A stretch of 64,000 bases of DNA from Engelhardtia mirabilis (GTDB taxonomy: Bacteria; Planctomycetota; UBA1135; GCA-002686595): positions 1,302,001-1,366,000 of the forward strand of contig NZ_CP036287.1 of assembly GCF_007748095.1 (NCBI RefSeq), read 5' to 3'. The notes beneath the pieces are model-generated. The model was given only the letters and a program-made list of their open reading frames with translations. It did not search any database and was not told the origin of the DNA. Below are positions 1-10,848 of this stretch, piece by piece (within the stretch, counting starts at the first letter, position 1; each line of letters opens with the position of its first letter). The translations under genes were made by a program, and so were the position numbers.

Positions 1-1187
1 CCGTCGACGGCCGTCACCCGCACCGTCGCGCCGGATTCCACCGACCAGTTCAGCTCGCGTCTTTCGCCCGGCTTCAGCACCAGGTCCTGGGGCGTGCGCT
101 GGAGCACCTCGCGGCCGGCGCGCAGCTCGATCTGCAGCGGCTTCTCGGGTAGGAGGCCGGCCAACTCGAAGGAGCCGTCGACCGCGTCGACGGGGGCCTG
201 CCAGACGAGATCACCACCGTTGTTGTTGGCCTCGCCGCGGACTCTCAGGTGGTGCGCGGCGCAGGTCGCGGTGATCGTCGCGGGCTCGTCCAGCCCGCGG
301 ATGGTGCCGACCAGCGTTGCGGCGAGCTGCATGCGGATGAGCAGGGGCCGCTCGGGGTCGAGCCCGTCTTCGTCGACGCGGAACCGGACAGGGACGCGCT
401 CCGCGGTCGTTGCAGTTGCGGACCCGTCGCCGAACTTGGCGAGGTCGAAGGTGAAGCGCCCGGCGGAGTCGGAGCGGGTGACGCCCGCGTCCGCGTCGCC
501 ACTGGCCGCGACGGCGGGGCCAGTCGCGGAACCGCGGCGACGCGGAGGCACCGGGCGGATCGAGACGCCCGCCAGGGGCTGCCCGTTGACCGCATCGACC
601 ACCAGACCGTGGAAGGTCCCGCTCGGTCGCTCCACGACGAGTTCCACCTCACGCGTCTCGCCGGGGCTGAGGGTCAGCCAGGTCGATTGGTTCGGGCGGT
701 AGTAGGCCCCCTCGGGCCCCTTGGCCGAAACGAGGAGCCTCTGGTCCGGCGGGACTTCGACCAGAACGAGTCCGTCGCTGCCCACGATCAGGTCCTTTTC
801 GACAGCGCCGCGACCGGCCGCTGGCGGCGCGAGTTCGCTATCGACTTGCTCATTGAGATTGACTCGCACCGATGCACCGGCGAGCGGCGCGCCGAACCCG
901 TCGATCACTCGGATCGCGAGCAGAGTCTCGACCCCGGCCGCGGCCTGAGCTGCTTCGACCCGAGCCGCCGTGGTCCCATCCGGAACCAGGTCCAGCTCGG
1001 CCATGGCTCCTTCGGTCTCGGTCGTCGCGGTGAAACTCGGCGCAGGGGGCACCGTCGGCAGCGCTGCACGGTTCGAGCCCGTGTTCCGATCGAACAGGAT
1101 CAGGGCGGCGACGACGAGGGCCACCGCGACGAAGACGGGCACGATCGAGCGCGTGAGTCCGCGTTGACCCGGATGAAGTCGGTGCAT
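1..1187 (-). CDS. Membrane-anchored carboxypeptidase-regulatory-like repeat protein (C-terminus outside window)
   Basis: The frame is open from an ATG at 1187 to the window edge, so only about 395 N-terminal residues are visible. Residues ~13-33 form one hydrophobic segment, read as a signal anchor with the rest outside the cytoplasm. A low-complexity linker follows, then beta-rich repeats of the carboxypeptidase regulatory-like (Cna-B/transthyretin-like) type, with marks such as GTFHGLVVDAVNGQPLAGV near residue 190 and GRFTFDL. The protein is a clear paralog of the upstream gene at 1187-3421: the same segments occur in the same order. The ATG overlaps the TGA of that gene by one base (TGATG), so the two are probably translationally coupled. 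No catalytic motif is seen, and the family role (surface or adhesion scaffold) is inferred. Confidence 0.8.
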   Translation of the reverse strand, partial: MHRLHPGQRGLTRSIVPVFVAVALVVAALILFDRNTGSNRAALPTVPPAPSFTATTETEGAMAELDLVPDGTTAARVEAAQAAAGVETLLAIRVIDGFGAPLAGASVRVNLNEQVDSELAPPAAGRGAVEKDLIVGSDGLVLVEVPPDQRLLVSAKGPEGAYYRPNQSTWLTLSPGETREVELVVERPSGTFHGLVVDAVNGQPLAGVSIRPVPPRRRGSATGPAVAASGDADAGVTRSDSAGRFTFDLAKFGDGSATATTAERVPVRFRVDEDGLDPERPLLIRMQLAATLVGTIRGLDEPATITATCAAHHLRVRGEANNNGGDLVWQAPVDAVDGSFELAGLLPEKPLQIELRAGREVLQRTPQDLVLKPGERRELNWSVESGATVRVTAVD

Positions 1188-3421
1188 CACTCGTCTTCAA
1201 CCCGATAGACCACCTCGGCGACCTCACCCGCGCGGATCTCGACTGACTCCTCGTGCACGAGCTTGCGGGACTCGCCGTTCTCGTCGAGGCCGCCGAGGTA
1301 GCGGGAGTAGCGCACGGTCACCTGTCCGAGCGGCGCAGCGAAGACCTGGCTCGTGCCGCTGCGCAGTCCGTCGCTGTCGAACACCACGCCGTCCTGCTCG
1401 ACCTTGACGTTGGCGTACTCCTGGGGGCCGGTGTAGCGCAGCAGCACCTCGCCCACCGGCGCGACGCGGACCTCGATCGGTCCCGGGTTGTCGCCGGCCT
1501 CGAAGTGCAGGCCACGGACAGCTCCGCGGCGGCCGTCGGCCGCGATGCCGAGCAAGTTGTAGCGGCCTGGGATCAGGCCGCCGAAGCGGGTCGGAAGTTC
1601 GGGGTCGGCGAGGCGGCGGTCGAAGTCGAAGAAGTCGATGGCCTGGACCTCCAGCCGTCCCCCCAACTGCTCGCCGCTGGTCGGGTCGATCAGGACAGCG
1701 GTCACACTGCTCGCCTCGCGGAATCGAAACTGCGCGCCGTTGGTGCCTGCGGGGAGGTCCTGGGGCTCGGGCGGGGCGGGCCCACTTGACTTCGTCGAGG
1801 TCGAGGCACTCACGCGCCACAGCCCCGGCACGAGGGGGCCGAGGCGGAAGTTGCCGTCCGCGTCGGTCGTCGCGCCCGCGGAGGCGGCCTCGCCCCCGAT
1901 CTTGGCCCCCGAGACGTAGAACCTCTCCATGGGCTGGCCGTCGGGCCCTTCGCATCGACCGGTGATCCAAAGGCCGCGGTGGACGGTGACGCGGACGTCG
2001 ACGGATTCGGCGCCGGGCGCGACGTCGAAGAACGTCGCAAGGGACGCCACCGCCAGTTCGTCGGGAGTGTCCGGGAGGTGCCCGGGTGCCACGACCCATC
2101 GGCCCGGTTGGAGGTCGCGGAACACGATCGTGCCCGAGTCGTCGGTCTCGCCCGCGGCGTGGGTCGAGGCCTGGTCGGGGACGACGCCCGGACGCGGCAC
2201 CTCGGGGCCCGGATAGAGGCGAACGACCACTTGCGGCTGGGGTGCACCGTTCGCGTCGACGGCGATCACCCGCGCCGTCGCGCCGGAGGCTACGGACCAA
2301 TGCACTTCGCGCCGCTCGCCCTGTTCCAACACCAGGTCCTGCGGCACACGCAACAGGCTCGTCCGACCGGCCAGCACCTCGACCACGAGCGGTGTCTCGG
2401 GCAGCAGACCCCCGAGCTCGAAGGACCCGTCGAGCTCGTCGATGGTTGCACGCCAGGCGATGTCGCCACCTGTGATGACAGGCTCGCCGCCGGCGTTCAG
2501 GTGGTAGGACGCACACGTCGCCGTGATCGTCGCGGGTTGCGCGAGGCCGTCGACCGTGCCGACCAGGCTCGCGCCACGGTCGAGGCGAATCAGGAGCGGG
2601 CGGGCGGGATCGAGCCCCACCTCGTCGACGCGGAACTGGCCGGGCACGTGGTCGACGACCTTCGCGGTCGCGAAGCCGTCGCCCCAATCGGCGAGGTCGA
2701 TGACGAAGCGCCCGGATGGGTCGGTCCGAGTGACCTCTTGCCCGAAGTCTTGGCGATCGATGTAGCTCGAGCCACCGAAGCGCATCATCGTCGATGCAGG
2801 CCGGGCATGGATCGCGACGTCGGCGAGCGGTGACTCGTCCACTGCATCGACCACCAGGCCGTGGAAGCTCCCGCGCGGCCGCTCGATGCGGATCTCGATC
2901 TCGCGGATCTCGCCCGCCTCGAGGGGCGGCACCGTCGAACGCTTGATACGGAAGTTGGTTCCAGTGGCGCCATCGGCCGTGACCTGGAGGTACTCGCCGG
3001 GCGGGACGTCGACCACGACGCGGCCCTCGGCGTCGGCGAGGAGAGTCTCGGCGAGCGCTCCGTGTCCGTCGACGCGCACCACTGGCGGGGCGTCTTCGAC
3101 CTGCTCGCACCAGACTCGCACCCGGGCGCGCTCGACGGCCTGGCCGTCGCCGTCGAGGACTCGCACGTCGAGGGCCGTTCCTACCGATCCGGCCGCCGCG
3201 GGCGGCGCCGTAGTCGGGACCTCGACCCGGGCCTCGGCAGCCGGGGTCGGAGCGACCTGCGACTCGAGCTCGCTGACTTGGCTCGAGCGGCCCTCGACCG
3301 CGCTCGCGAGTGCCGCACCCGGCGGCGTAGCCGACTCACTTGTGGCGGGCGGTCGATCGAACAACAGCACGCCGGCGACCACGAGGGCCACCAGCAGGGC
3401 GATGGGGACAATCAAGCGCAT
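1187..3421 (-). CDS. Membrane-anchored carboxypeptidase-regulatory-like repeat protein
   Basis: 744 residues. The ATG at 3421 begins MRLIVPIALLVALVVAGVLL, an N-terminal signal anchor; the frame stays open further upstream, but that part reads antisense to tldE. Several beta-sandwich carboxypeptidase regulatory-like units follow the anchor (GSFHGLVVDAVDESPLADV; GRFVIDLADWGDG; TDADGNFRLGPLVPGLWRV). The last part resembles a stalk or Ig-like tail ending in VVYRVEDE. It lies 56 bp after tldE on the same strand and overlaps the next gene by one base, so tldD-tldE and both repeat proteins may form one transcript. There is no peptidase domain, so the name refers to the regulatory fold only. Function is unknown; a surface scaffold is inferred. 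Confidence 0.85.
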   Translation of the reverse strand: MRLIVPIALLVALVVAGVLLFDRPPATSESATPPGAALASAVEGRSSQVSELESQVAPTPAAEARVEVPTTAPPAAAGSVGTALDVRVLDGDGQAVERARVRVWCEQVEDAPPVVRVDGHGALAETLLADAEGRVVVDVPPGEYLQVTADGATGTNFRIKRSTVPPLEAGEIREIEIRIERPRGSFHGLVVDAVDESPLADVAIHARPASTMMRFGGSSYIDRQDFGQEVTRTDPSGRFVIDLADWGDGFATAKVVDHVPGQFRVDEVGLDPARPLLIRLDRGASLVGTVDGLAQPATITATCASYHLNAGGEPVITGGDIAWRATIDELDGSFELGGLLPETPLVVEVLAGRTSLLRVPQDLVLEQGERREVHWSVASGATARVIAVDANGAPQPQVVVRLYPGPEVPRPGVVPDQASTHAAGETDDSGTIVFRDLQPGRWVVAPGHLPDTPDELAVASLATFFDVAPGAESVDVRVTVHRGLWITGRCEGPDGQPMERFYVSGAKIGGEAASAGATTDADGNFRLGPLVPGLWRVSASTSTKSSGPAPPEPQDLPAGTNGAQFRFREASSVTAVLIDPTSGEQLGGRLEVQAIDFFDFDRRLADPELPTRFGGLIPGRYNLLGIAADGRRGAVRGLHFEAGDNPGPIEVRVAPVGEVLLRYTGPQEYANVKVEQDGVVFDSDGLRSGTSQVFAAPLGQVTVRYSRYLGGLDENGESRKLVHEESVEIRAGEVAEVVYRVEDE

Positions 3422-3477
3422 GGGAATCCGACAGCCGGGGGACGGGCCCCAGGCTAACGGACTCCCACGCCCCCGGC

Positions 3478-4780
3478 TCAGGTCCCCGCGAAGTCGACGC
3501 CGTCGAAGACCAGCGTCGGCGTGCGGAAGGTGCTCCAGGGCAGGGGGTCGTTGCCCACGGCCACGAGCTGCTGCAAGAGGTCCTTGTAGTTGCCGGTGAT
3601 GTTCATCTCCGTCACCGGCTCGGTCAGCTCGCCGTGCTCGACGAGGTGCCCCGCGAAGCCGAAGGAGAAGCCGCCGCTGGTCATGTCGGCGTTGCCACCC
3701 AACCAGGACTCGACGCAGATGCCCTGGTCGATCCCGCCGAGCAGGCCGGCCAGGTCCTGGTCGCCGTGGCCGAAGACCAGGTTGGTGGTGCAGCCGCCGT
3801 TGGGCTTCCAGCCGAGCTTCTTGCCGTAGTAGGAGTCGATGTAGAAGGTCTCGAGCACGCCCTCGCTGACGATGCGGCGCTCGGCCAGGGCCACGCCGTC
3901 GCCGTCGTAGGTGCGCGAGGCGCTGGAGCGCTTGCGGAAGGGATCGTCGGTCATCGTCAGCAGCGGGCTGGCGATGCGTTGGCCCTGGGCGTCGGCCAGG
4001 AAGGTGCGCTTCTGCTGCACCGCGCTGGCGGAGATCGCGCCCAGCAAGCGCCCGAGGAAGCTGGTGCCGGCCTCGGGGGTCAGGATCATCCGACCGCGCC
4101 GGCTCGAGACCTTGCGCGCGCCGATGCGCGCCTTGACGCGGCGCAGGGCCTCGGCGCCGGTCTCGCTGGGCGAAGGCAAGTCCGCCGCGTGGGTGTCGCC
4201 CACGTAGCGATGCGCCTCCGGGCGACGCTCGCCGTCGCGCATCGAGACCTCGGCCCCGTACCACAGGCTGGTGCTCTCGCGGCTGGCGCGAAAGCCGTTG
4301 GACCCGACCAGGGCCGCCGCGCCGGCGCTGTCGAAAACCATGCAGTTGGAGCCGATCACGGCGTCGTCGGCTTCGGCCGCCGTGGCGAGCTCGCCGGCGA
4401 TCGCCATGCGGCGGTCACGGTCGAGGCTCGTGAGGCTCGCGTCGACCTGGTCGAGCTCGACGCTGCGCAGGCCCGCGAAGAGCTCCCGCGCCGCGATCTC
4501 GCGGAACGGATCCGGCTCCAGGGCGCGGGTCAAAGCCACCGCGTCGGTGAGGAAGCGCTTCAGTCGCCCCTCGTCGAGGTCGTTGGTCGAGTGGGCCGAG
4601 TAGCGTCCGCCCGCGAACAGGCGCACGGACAACTCGAGGCTGTCGCTCTCCTGCACCTTCTCGACGGCGTTCGCGTGCCAGCCGAGCTCCACCGAGCGAC
4701 CCCAGGCCACCGCCGCCAGGCAGTCGTCGGCGCCGCAGTCCTTGGCTAGTTGCACCGCGCGCGCCGCGCGTTCTTCGAGC

Positions 4781-4791
<11 letters not shown>
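3478..4791 (-). CDS. tldE: TldE/PmbA family protein, partner of TldD
   Basis: 437 residues, close to the usual ~440 of PmbA/TldE. TldE is the non-catalytic half of the TldD-TldE heterodimeric metalloprotease, which in E. coli trims the microcin B17 leader and degrades the antitoxin CcdA. Family marks visible here are an N-terminal alpha/beta region, the central segment GRMILTPEAGTSFLGRLLG, and a C-terminal segment ending near GNDPLPWSTFRTPTLVFDG. It has no HExxxH motif, as expected for TldE. The start at 4791 overlaps the end of tldD by 11 bp, a typical coupled arrangement. No peptide-precursor gene or toxin-antitoxin pair is seen nearby, so the substrate is unknown. Confidence 0.93.
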
Positions 4792-6232
<1,441 letters not shown>

Positions 6233-6270
6233 GGCTGCTCGGGGGAGAAGAGTGGACCAGTGGCCCAGGT

Positions 6271-6294
6271 GATACGAGGCGTGCCCCTTGTATC
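6271..6294. promoter_or_regulatory. Short inverted repeat between divergent tldD and thpR
   Basis: GATACGAGG and CCTTGTATC flank a 6-nt centre and pair at 8 of 9 positions. The repeat lies in the divergent intergenic region, 39 bp before the tldD start and about 97 bp before thpR. It could be an operator or a small hairpin. No repressor is identified, so this is only a candidate. Confidence 0.25.
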
Positions 6295-6390
6295 GTCCCT
6301 GGGGTCGCCGATGGCCAGGGTGCTGCCGCGAATGGCCGGGGATAGGACCCCGTGCTGGTTCAGGCGCGCGGCCTGGCTCACCATGGCCAC

Positions 6391-6921
6391 GTGACTCGTC
6401 TCTTCGTCGCCGTCCACCCGCCCCTGGCCATCGCCACCGACCTGCTCGCGACCCTGGATGGGCTGGACCTGCCCGATCACCGCCTCACGCGCCCCGACCA
6501 GATTCACCTGACGGTGCTCTTCGTGGGCGAGGTCGACGAGCGGGACGTGCCCCTGGTGGCGGAGTCGGTCGAGCGCGCGGCGGCGGGGGTGCGCGCCTTC
6601 GAGCTGGCTCCCGACGGCTGGATGGCCCTGCCGGAGCGCGGCCCGTCGCGCCTGATCGCGGCCGGTGCCCAGGCCCCCTCGGCCCTGGCGGAGCTCCACC
6701 GGCGCCTGGCCGCGCGGCTCGTGGTCAAGGGCCGCAAGCCGCGCAGCTTCCTGCCGCACCTGACCCTCTGCCGCTTCACCCGACCCACGCCGTTCGAGTT
6801 GAGCGCGCCCTTCCCCGGCGTCGCTCCCTTCGAGATCGGCGAGGTGTCCCTGATGCGGAGCGTGCTGCGGCCCGAAGGCGCCGAGCACCGCCAGGTGGCG
6901 CGCTTCGCCTTGGCGGTCTGA
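6391..6921 (+). CDS. thpR: RNA 2',3'-cyclic phosphodiesterase (ThpR/LigT family)
   Basis: 176 residues from a GTG at 6391. This start is preferred over the GTG at 6352 because family members begin with the RLFVAV strand, here residues 3-8. The two catalytic HxTx motifs of the 2H phosphoesterase superfamily are present: HLTV at 39-42 and HLTL at 123-126. ThpR enzymes hydrolyse 2',3'-cyclic phosphate RNA ends to 2'-phosphates; LigT was first described as a 2'-5' RNA ligase. It diverges from tldD. Its last 65 bp are duplicated at 10612-10676 upstream of the second ELWxxDGT gene, evidence of a tandem duplication. Confidence 0.92.
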   Translation: MTRLFVAVHPPLAIATDLLATLDGLDLPDHRLTRPDQIHLTVLFVGEVDERDVPLVAESVERAAAGVRAFELAPDGWMALPERGPSRLIAAGAQAPSALAELHRRLAARLVVKGRKPRSFLPHLTLCRFTRPTPFELSAPFPGVAPFEIGEVSLMRSVLRPEGAEHRQVARFALAV

Positions 6922-7100
6922 GAACGGAGATATCCCGGGGCCCGCGGGTGCCGTGAGCGCCGCCGTGATCGCAATCCGGAGGGTAGAGGGGCGCGGTCTC
7001 GAGCGGAATCTGCCAGGGTAGGTGGGTGCGACTGACTCGGCCTCGGATTGAGCCGCCGCGCGATTGAGTGCCCACGAAGAATCTCCGAACGAGTGGAACC

Positions 7101-10100
7101 ATGATTCTCCGCCTCCGATTGCTCGCTGTCGTGCTCCTGTCCAGCGCCGCCCAGGGTCAGACCCTCGTGGCTGACATCAACTCGTCGACCGTGACCGAGG
7201 AGTACTCGTCGGATCCGGTGCACCTCGTCGAGTCGGGTGGTTTCGTCTACTTCAGCGGCGAGGACACGGTCCACGGTCGCGAGCTCTGGCGCACGGACGG
7301 CACGGAGGCGGGGACCGAGCTCGTCGTCGACCTCCGGACCGGTGCAGCGTCGTCCAATCCCGAGCACATGGTTGTGCTGGCCGACGGTCGAATTGCCTTC
7401 GCGGCGACCACGCTGGCGTTTACTCGTGACCTGTGGATCACCGACGGCACCGCCGCTGGAACCTCCATGCTGGTCGACCTGGATCCGACGGTCGGGGACG
7501 CCCCCTCTAGATTGACTCCACTCGGCGACGGCCTGGTCTACTTCGGCGAGGCCGTCGGCCGCAGTCTGTGGTTCTCCGACGGCACGCCGGGGGGGGCGGT
7601 TACGCTGCTCGCGGACCTTCCGGGGGGGCAGAACGAGGTCACCTCCGGTACGGCCACGGGCTCGGGCGGCGCGAACTCGTGGACGATGCAGCAGATGCCA
7701 GAGGTCAACGGGACCCTGTACTTCGCGATCAACGGCGGCAGCCCCAATTGGAGTCTGTGGAGGACCGACGGCACAGTCTCGGGCACCGCAATGGTCACGG
7801 CGCAAAGCGGTGGTGGCTTCTCCGACAATGAGGTCGAGTACCTGACGGCGTTCGACGACGCCGTCTGGTTCACCGCAGGTGACGGACTCTCCGCGGGAAC
7901 CAAGCTCTGGCGTAGCGACGGAACCGCCGCGGGAACGGTGCCCTTCCTCGATGCCGTGGGAGCCCCCGCCATCTTCGAACCGAAGCTCCTGAAGGTCGCT
8001 GGGAACAAGCTGTACTTCAGTGGACTCGTTGCTGGTGCGGGTCCTGAGCTCTGCGTCACCGACGGCACCGTCGCGGGAACCCACCTGGTCGCCGACCTCA
8101 ACCCGGGACCCATCGGTTCCGGTCTCTACGAGTTAGGCACCTTTGGAGACCGACTCGTATTCAGGGGCCAGAGTATTGGGCTCGGCGCGGAGCCCTGGAT
8201 CTCGGATGGAACAGCGGTGGGAACCTACGTGCTCGGTGACATCGATCCCGGGGCCTCCTTGCCGAAGCACTTCATGGAATTCGGAGGCAAGGTCTACTTC
8301 CAGGCCTCGCGGGCGGACGTGGGTTACGAGCTCTGGTCGAGCGATGGAACTCCGGACAGCGCCGAGCTGGTCAGCGACCTCGAACCCGGCGTAGCCGACT
8401 CGTTTCCCCAGAAGACGTTCGCCTCGAGCCTCGGCCTGTTCTTCAGCGCGGACTTGACCGGCCTCGACCGCGAGCTCTGGATCACGGACGGCACGTCGGC
8501 GGGAACCAGGCTGGTGAGCGAGATCAACGTGCCGCCGGCCAGCGCCAGTTCCTCTCCGGGGAACTTCGGCGCGCTGGGCGACCGCCTGTACTTCAGCGCC
8601 GACGACGGTTCCACGGGGCGAGAGCTGTGGGCCAGCGACGGTACGGCCCAGGGGACCCAGTTGGTGGCCGACATCATGGCTGGACCCGAGGGGGTCGATC
8701 CGAGCGCGATCCGGGCCCTCGGTGACCTGGTGGTCTTCGGCGCCGACGTGCCGGGCTTCGGCCATGAACCCTGGGTCAGCGACGGCACCGCCGCGGGGAC
8801 GCAGATGCTGGCCGACATCGCGCCCGGCCTCGGCGACAGCCAGTACGTGCCCTTGGGCGTGGTCGGGGACCGACTGCTCTTCACGGCCGATGACCAGGCA
8901 ACTGGCGCTGAGCTCTGGTCCACCGATGGAACGCCCGCTGGCACGCAGCTGCTGTCGGACATCAACCCCGGTTCGGCCGGTAGCTCGCCGGCCGCGCTGG
9001 GGCAGCTGGGCGACCTTCTGCTCTTCGCGGCCACGGACGGCTCCACCGGGGTCGAGCCCTGGATCACCGACGGCACGGCCGCGGGAACCTCTCTGTTGGT
9101 GGATCTGAGGTCCGGCCCGGCGAGTTCGAGCCCGGAGTTCGGCCTGACGGTGGGGGACCGGGTCTACTTCGCAGCGATCGATTCGAACTCAGGGGCGGGA
9201 GTCGAGCTCTGGGTCACCGACGGTACGGTCGCGGGTACGCAGCTCGCCGTGGACGTCCAGCCTGGCTCCTTCAGCTCCCATCCGCACCCGCTGGTCGCGA
9301 TCGCCGATCGCATCTACTTCTCGGCGCGTGACGCCCTCAGCCAGCGCCAGCTCTTCGTGACGGATGGTTCGGCACCTGGCACCGTCAAACTCACCCGCGT
9401 GGAGAGCGACCGGACCGACGGTCCGATCACCGACCAGGCCGTGTCCGCGGGCGAGGGCGTGTTCTTCGTCGTGGAGGAGGTCTACTCGGAGAAGAAACTG
9501 TGGCTCACCGACGGAACCCTGGTCGGGACGAAGCCCTACGTCACCGACGGTGTGACCATGACGGTGCTGTCCCTCGACTTGCTGGAGAAGCCTGGGCTCG
9601 GAACCCGCGCTTTGATCACCCTCGACGACGGGGTCTCGGGAGTCGAGCTGTGGGTGGTCGGAGAGGACCTCCTGGCGCCGGTGCAACTGGCCGACCTGAA
9701 CCCTGGGATCGCGCCGAGCCTGCCCAGCGGGGCAACCCTGGCGGGGGACCTGGTCTTCTTCGCCGCCGACGACGGCGTCAACGGTCGCGAGCTGCACGCC
9801 CTGCCGCTGCCCGACACGGGCAACTGGAAGCTCGAGTTGATCGGGGTGGGCTGCGGAGCTTCCGCGGGCGTGGTCCCCACGATCGATGCCTCGGGCTCGG
9901 CGACGGTGGGGGACGCGTTCAAGGTGGCGCTCAGCGACCTTCCCGTCGCGGCGCCGACGACCCTGTTCCTGGGCTCGGGCCCGGCCTTCCTGCCGCTCGG
10001 CGCGGGCTGCGCGATCCTGGTGGCCGACCCCCTCGCCGTCGCCAGCGGCACGAGCGACGGCGCTGGGACCTTCTCGGTCGACCTGGTGGTGCCCGCGATG

Positions 10101-10214
10101 GGCGCCCTGGCCGGCGTCGAAGTTCCCTTTCAGGGCTTCGTCTTCGACCCGGGCGGGGCGGTGCTCGGGTTGGGGGCGCTCACCCCCGCGCTCTCGATCC
10201 TCCTGGGGAGCTGA
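7101..10214 (+). CDS. Secreted ELWxxDGT-repeat protein, copy A
   Basis: 1037 residues. The ATG at 7101 opens a signal peptide of about 20 residues ending near AAQGQ. The body is an array of about 60-residue units, each with the pattern ELW-x-x-DGT-x-x-GT. I count 16 clear copies, for example ELWRTDGTEAGT and EPWITDGTAAGT, plus one degenerate unit. Such units are predicted to build beta-propeller-like or solenoid surface proteins. The last ~130 residues (from about 908) form a separate module starting NWKLELIGVGCG, like that of other secreted proteins in this window. The gene is a tandem paralog of 10849-13920 with the same unit count. No enzymatic motif is seen; a cell-surface or extracellular role is inferred. 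Confidence 0.9.
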   Translation: MILRLRLLAVVLLSSAAQGQTLVADINSSTVTEEYSSDPVHLVESGGFVYFSGEDTVHGRELWRTDGTEAGTELVVDLRTGAASSNPEHMVVLADGRIAFAATTLAFTRDLWITDGTAAGTSMLVDLDPTVGDAPSRLTPLGDGLVYFGEAVGRSLWFSDGTPGGAVTLLADLPGGQNEVTSGTATGSGGANSWTMQQMPEVNGTLYFAINGGSPNWSLWRTDGTVSGTAMVTAQSGGGFSDNEVEYLTAFDDAVWFTAGDGLSAGTKLWRSDGTAAGTVPFLDAVGAPAIFEPKLLKVAGNKLYFSGLVAGAGPELCVTDGTVAGTHLVADLNPGPIGSGLYELGTFGDRLVFRGQSIGLGAEPWISDGTAVGTYVLGDIDPGASLPKHFMEFGGKVYFQASRADVGYELWSSDGTPDSAELVSDLEPGVADSFPQKTFASSLGLFFSADLTGLDRELWITDGTSAGTRLVSEINVPPASASSSPGNFGALGDRLYFSADDGSTGRELWASDGTAQGTQLVADIMAGPEGVDPSAIRALGDLVVFGADVPGFGHEPWVSDGTAAGTQMLADIAPGLGDSQYVPLGVVGDRLLFTADDQATGAELWSTDGTPAGTQLLSDINPGSAGSSPAALGQLGDLLLFAATDGSTGVEPWITDGTAAGTSLLVDLRSGPASSSPEFGLTVGDRVYFAAIDSNSGAGVELWVTDGTVAGTQLAVDVQPGSFSSHPHPLVAIADRIYFSARDALSQRQLFVTDGSAPGTVKLTRVESDRTDGPITDQAVSAGEGVFFVVEEVYSEKKLWLTDGTLVGTKPYVTDGVTMTVLSLDLLEKPGLGTRALITLDDGVSGVELWVVGEDLLAPVQLADLNPGIAPSLPSGATLAGDLVFFAADDGVNGRELHALPLPDTGNWKLELIGVGCGASAGVVPTIDASGSATVGDAFKVALSDLPVAAPTTLFLGSGPAFLPLGAGCAILVADPLAVASGTSDGAGTFSVDLVVPAMGALAGVEVPFQGFVFDPGGAVLGLGALTPALSILLGS

Positions 10215-10231
10215 CTGCCCGGGGCCCTCAC

Positions 10232-10610
10232 TTCGCCGCGTCCGTCGCGGGCGCGCACGCGATCGAGCCCCTGGCCGAGCTCCTCGACTTGCTCGGCCAG
10301 GTCCAGGCGATCGGCGTCGCGCTCGGGCGCGTTGGGTGAGGCGACGCCTTCGCCGACGGTGTCGTAGCTGTCGAGGCGCGGCGCTTGGCCCGGGTACAGG
10401 TCGGCGTGGACCAGCAGGTCGAAGGTCAGCACGCACGAGGGCGTGGTGCATTCGACGAAGACGTAGCCGCGGCGGCCGCTGCCGGTGGGGACGGTGCGCG
10501 GGAGCTCGGCGAACTTGGCCTCGGCGAAGACCAGGTCCACCGCCGACTCGGGCCCGAACGCGCGGCCGCCGAGGGAGTCGTGGACCACCTCGCCGGCGGT
10601 GACCACGTCC
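10232..10610 (-). pseudogene. Relic of the 3' half of the 13934-15217 gene
   Basis: On the minus strand this interval matches the C-terminal part of the unidentified protein at 13934-15217. About 360 bp align to ~14095-14455 with roughly 20 differences by eye. The copy lacks the gene's N-terminal two thirds and has an internal deletion of about 140 bp near its 3' end (sequence equivalent to ~13950-14094). It has no start of its own. At ~10610 it joins a copy of the thpR tail, which marks the junction of a tandem duplication. It is read as a non-functional relic, although the frame is still open. Confidence 0.85.
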
Positions 10611-10611
10611 A

Positions 10612-10676
10612 GGAGCGTGCTGCGCCCCGAAGGCGCCGAGCACCGCCAGGTGGCGCGCTTCGCCCTGGGCGTCTGA
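10612..10676 (+). pseudogene. Duplicated 3' tail of thpR
   Basis: These 65 bp match thpR 6857-6921 with four mismatches and end at the same TGA. The copy carries only the last ~21 codons and has no start. It sits upstream of the second ELWxxDGT gene just as thpR sits upstream of the first. Together with the relic at 10232-10610 it defines a duplicated unit of the form [thpR tail - ELWxxDGT gene - 3' end of the minus-strand gene]. Between 10677 and 10848 I see no gene. Confidence 0.85.
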
Positions 10677-10848
10677 GAGGGCGAGTTCGCTCCGTGGCCC
10701 AGGGCCCGGCGGGAGGGTGTGCGGTGGAGATTCGGCAGCCGGCGCACCACGTCACGCCAGCGCGCGCCAGAGTCGGAGGGTCGGCCGGAACGGCCTCCAA
10801 TCGGCCCGCCCGCCGCTCGGACATCCCGGACACCTGGAGAGATGCGTC

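Noticed and set aside
249..1208. Long plus-strand open frame of ~319 residues over the first kilobase
   Set aside because: It is Arg/Gly/Asp-rich with no family pattern and lies antisense to the clear membrane-anchored repeat protein on the minus strand.
3340..4749. 469-residue plus-strand frame opposite tldE
   Set aside because: It is Ala/Gly/Arg-rich and antisense to tldE, which has full family motifs; it is a by-product of high GC content.
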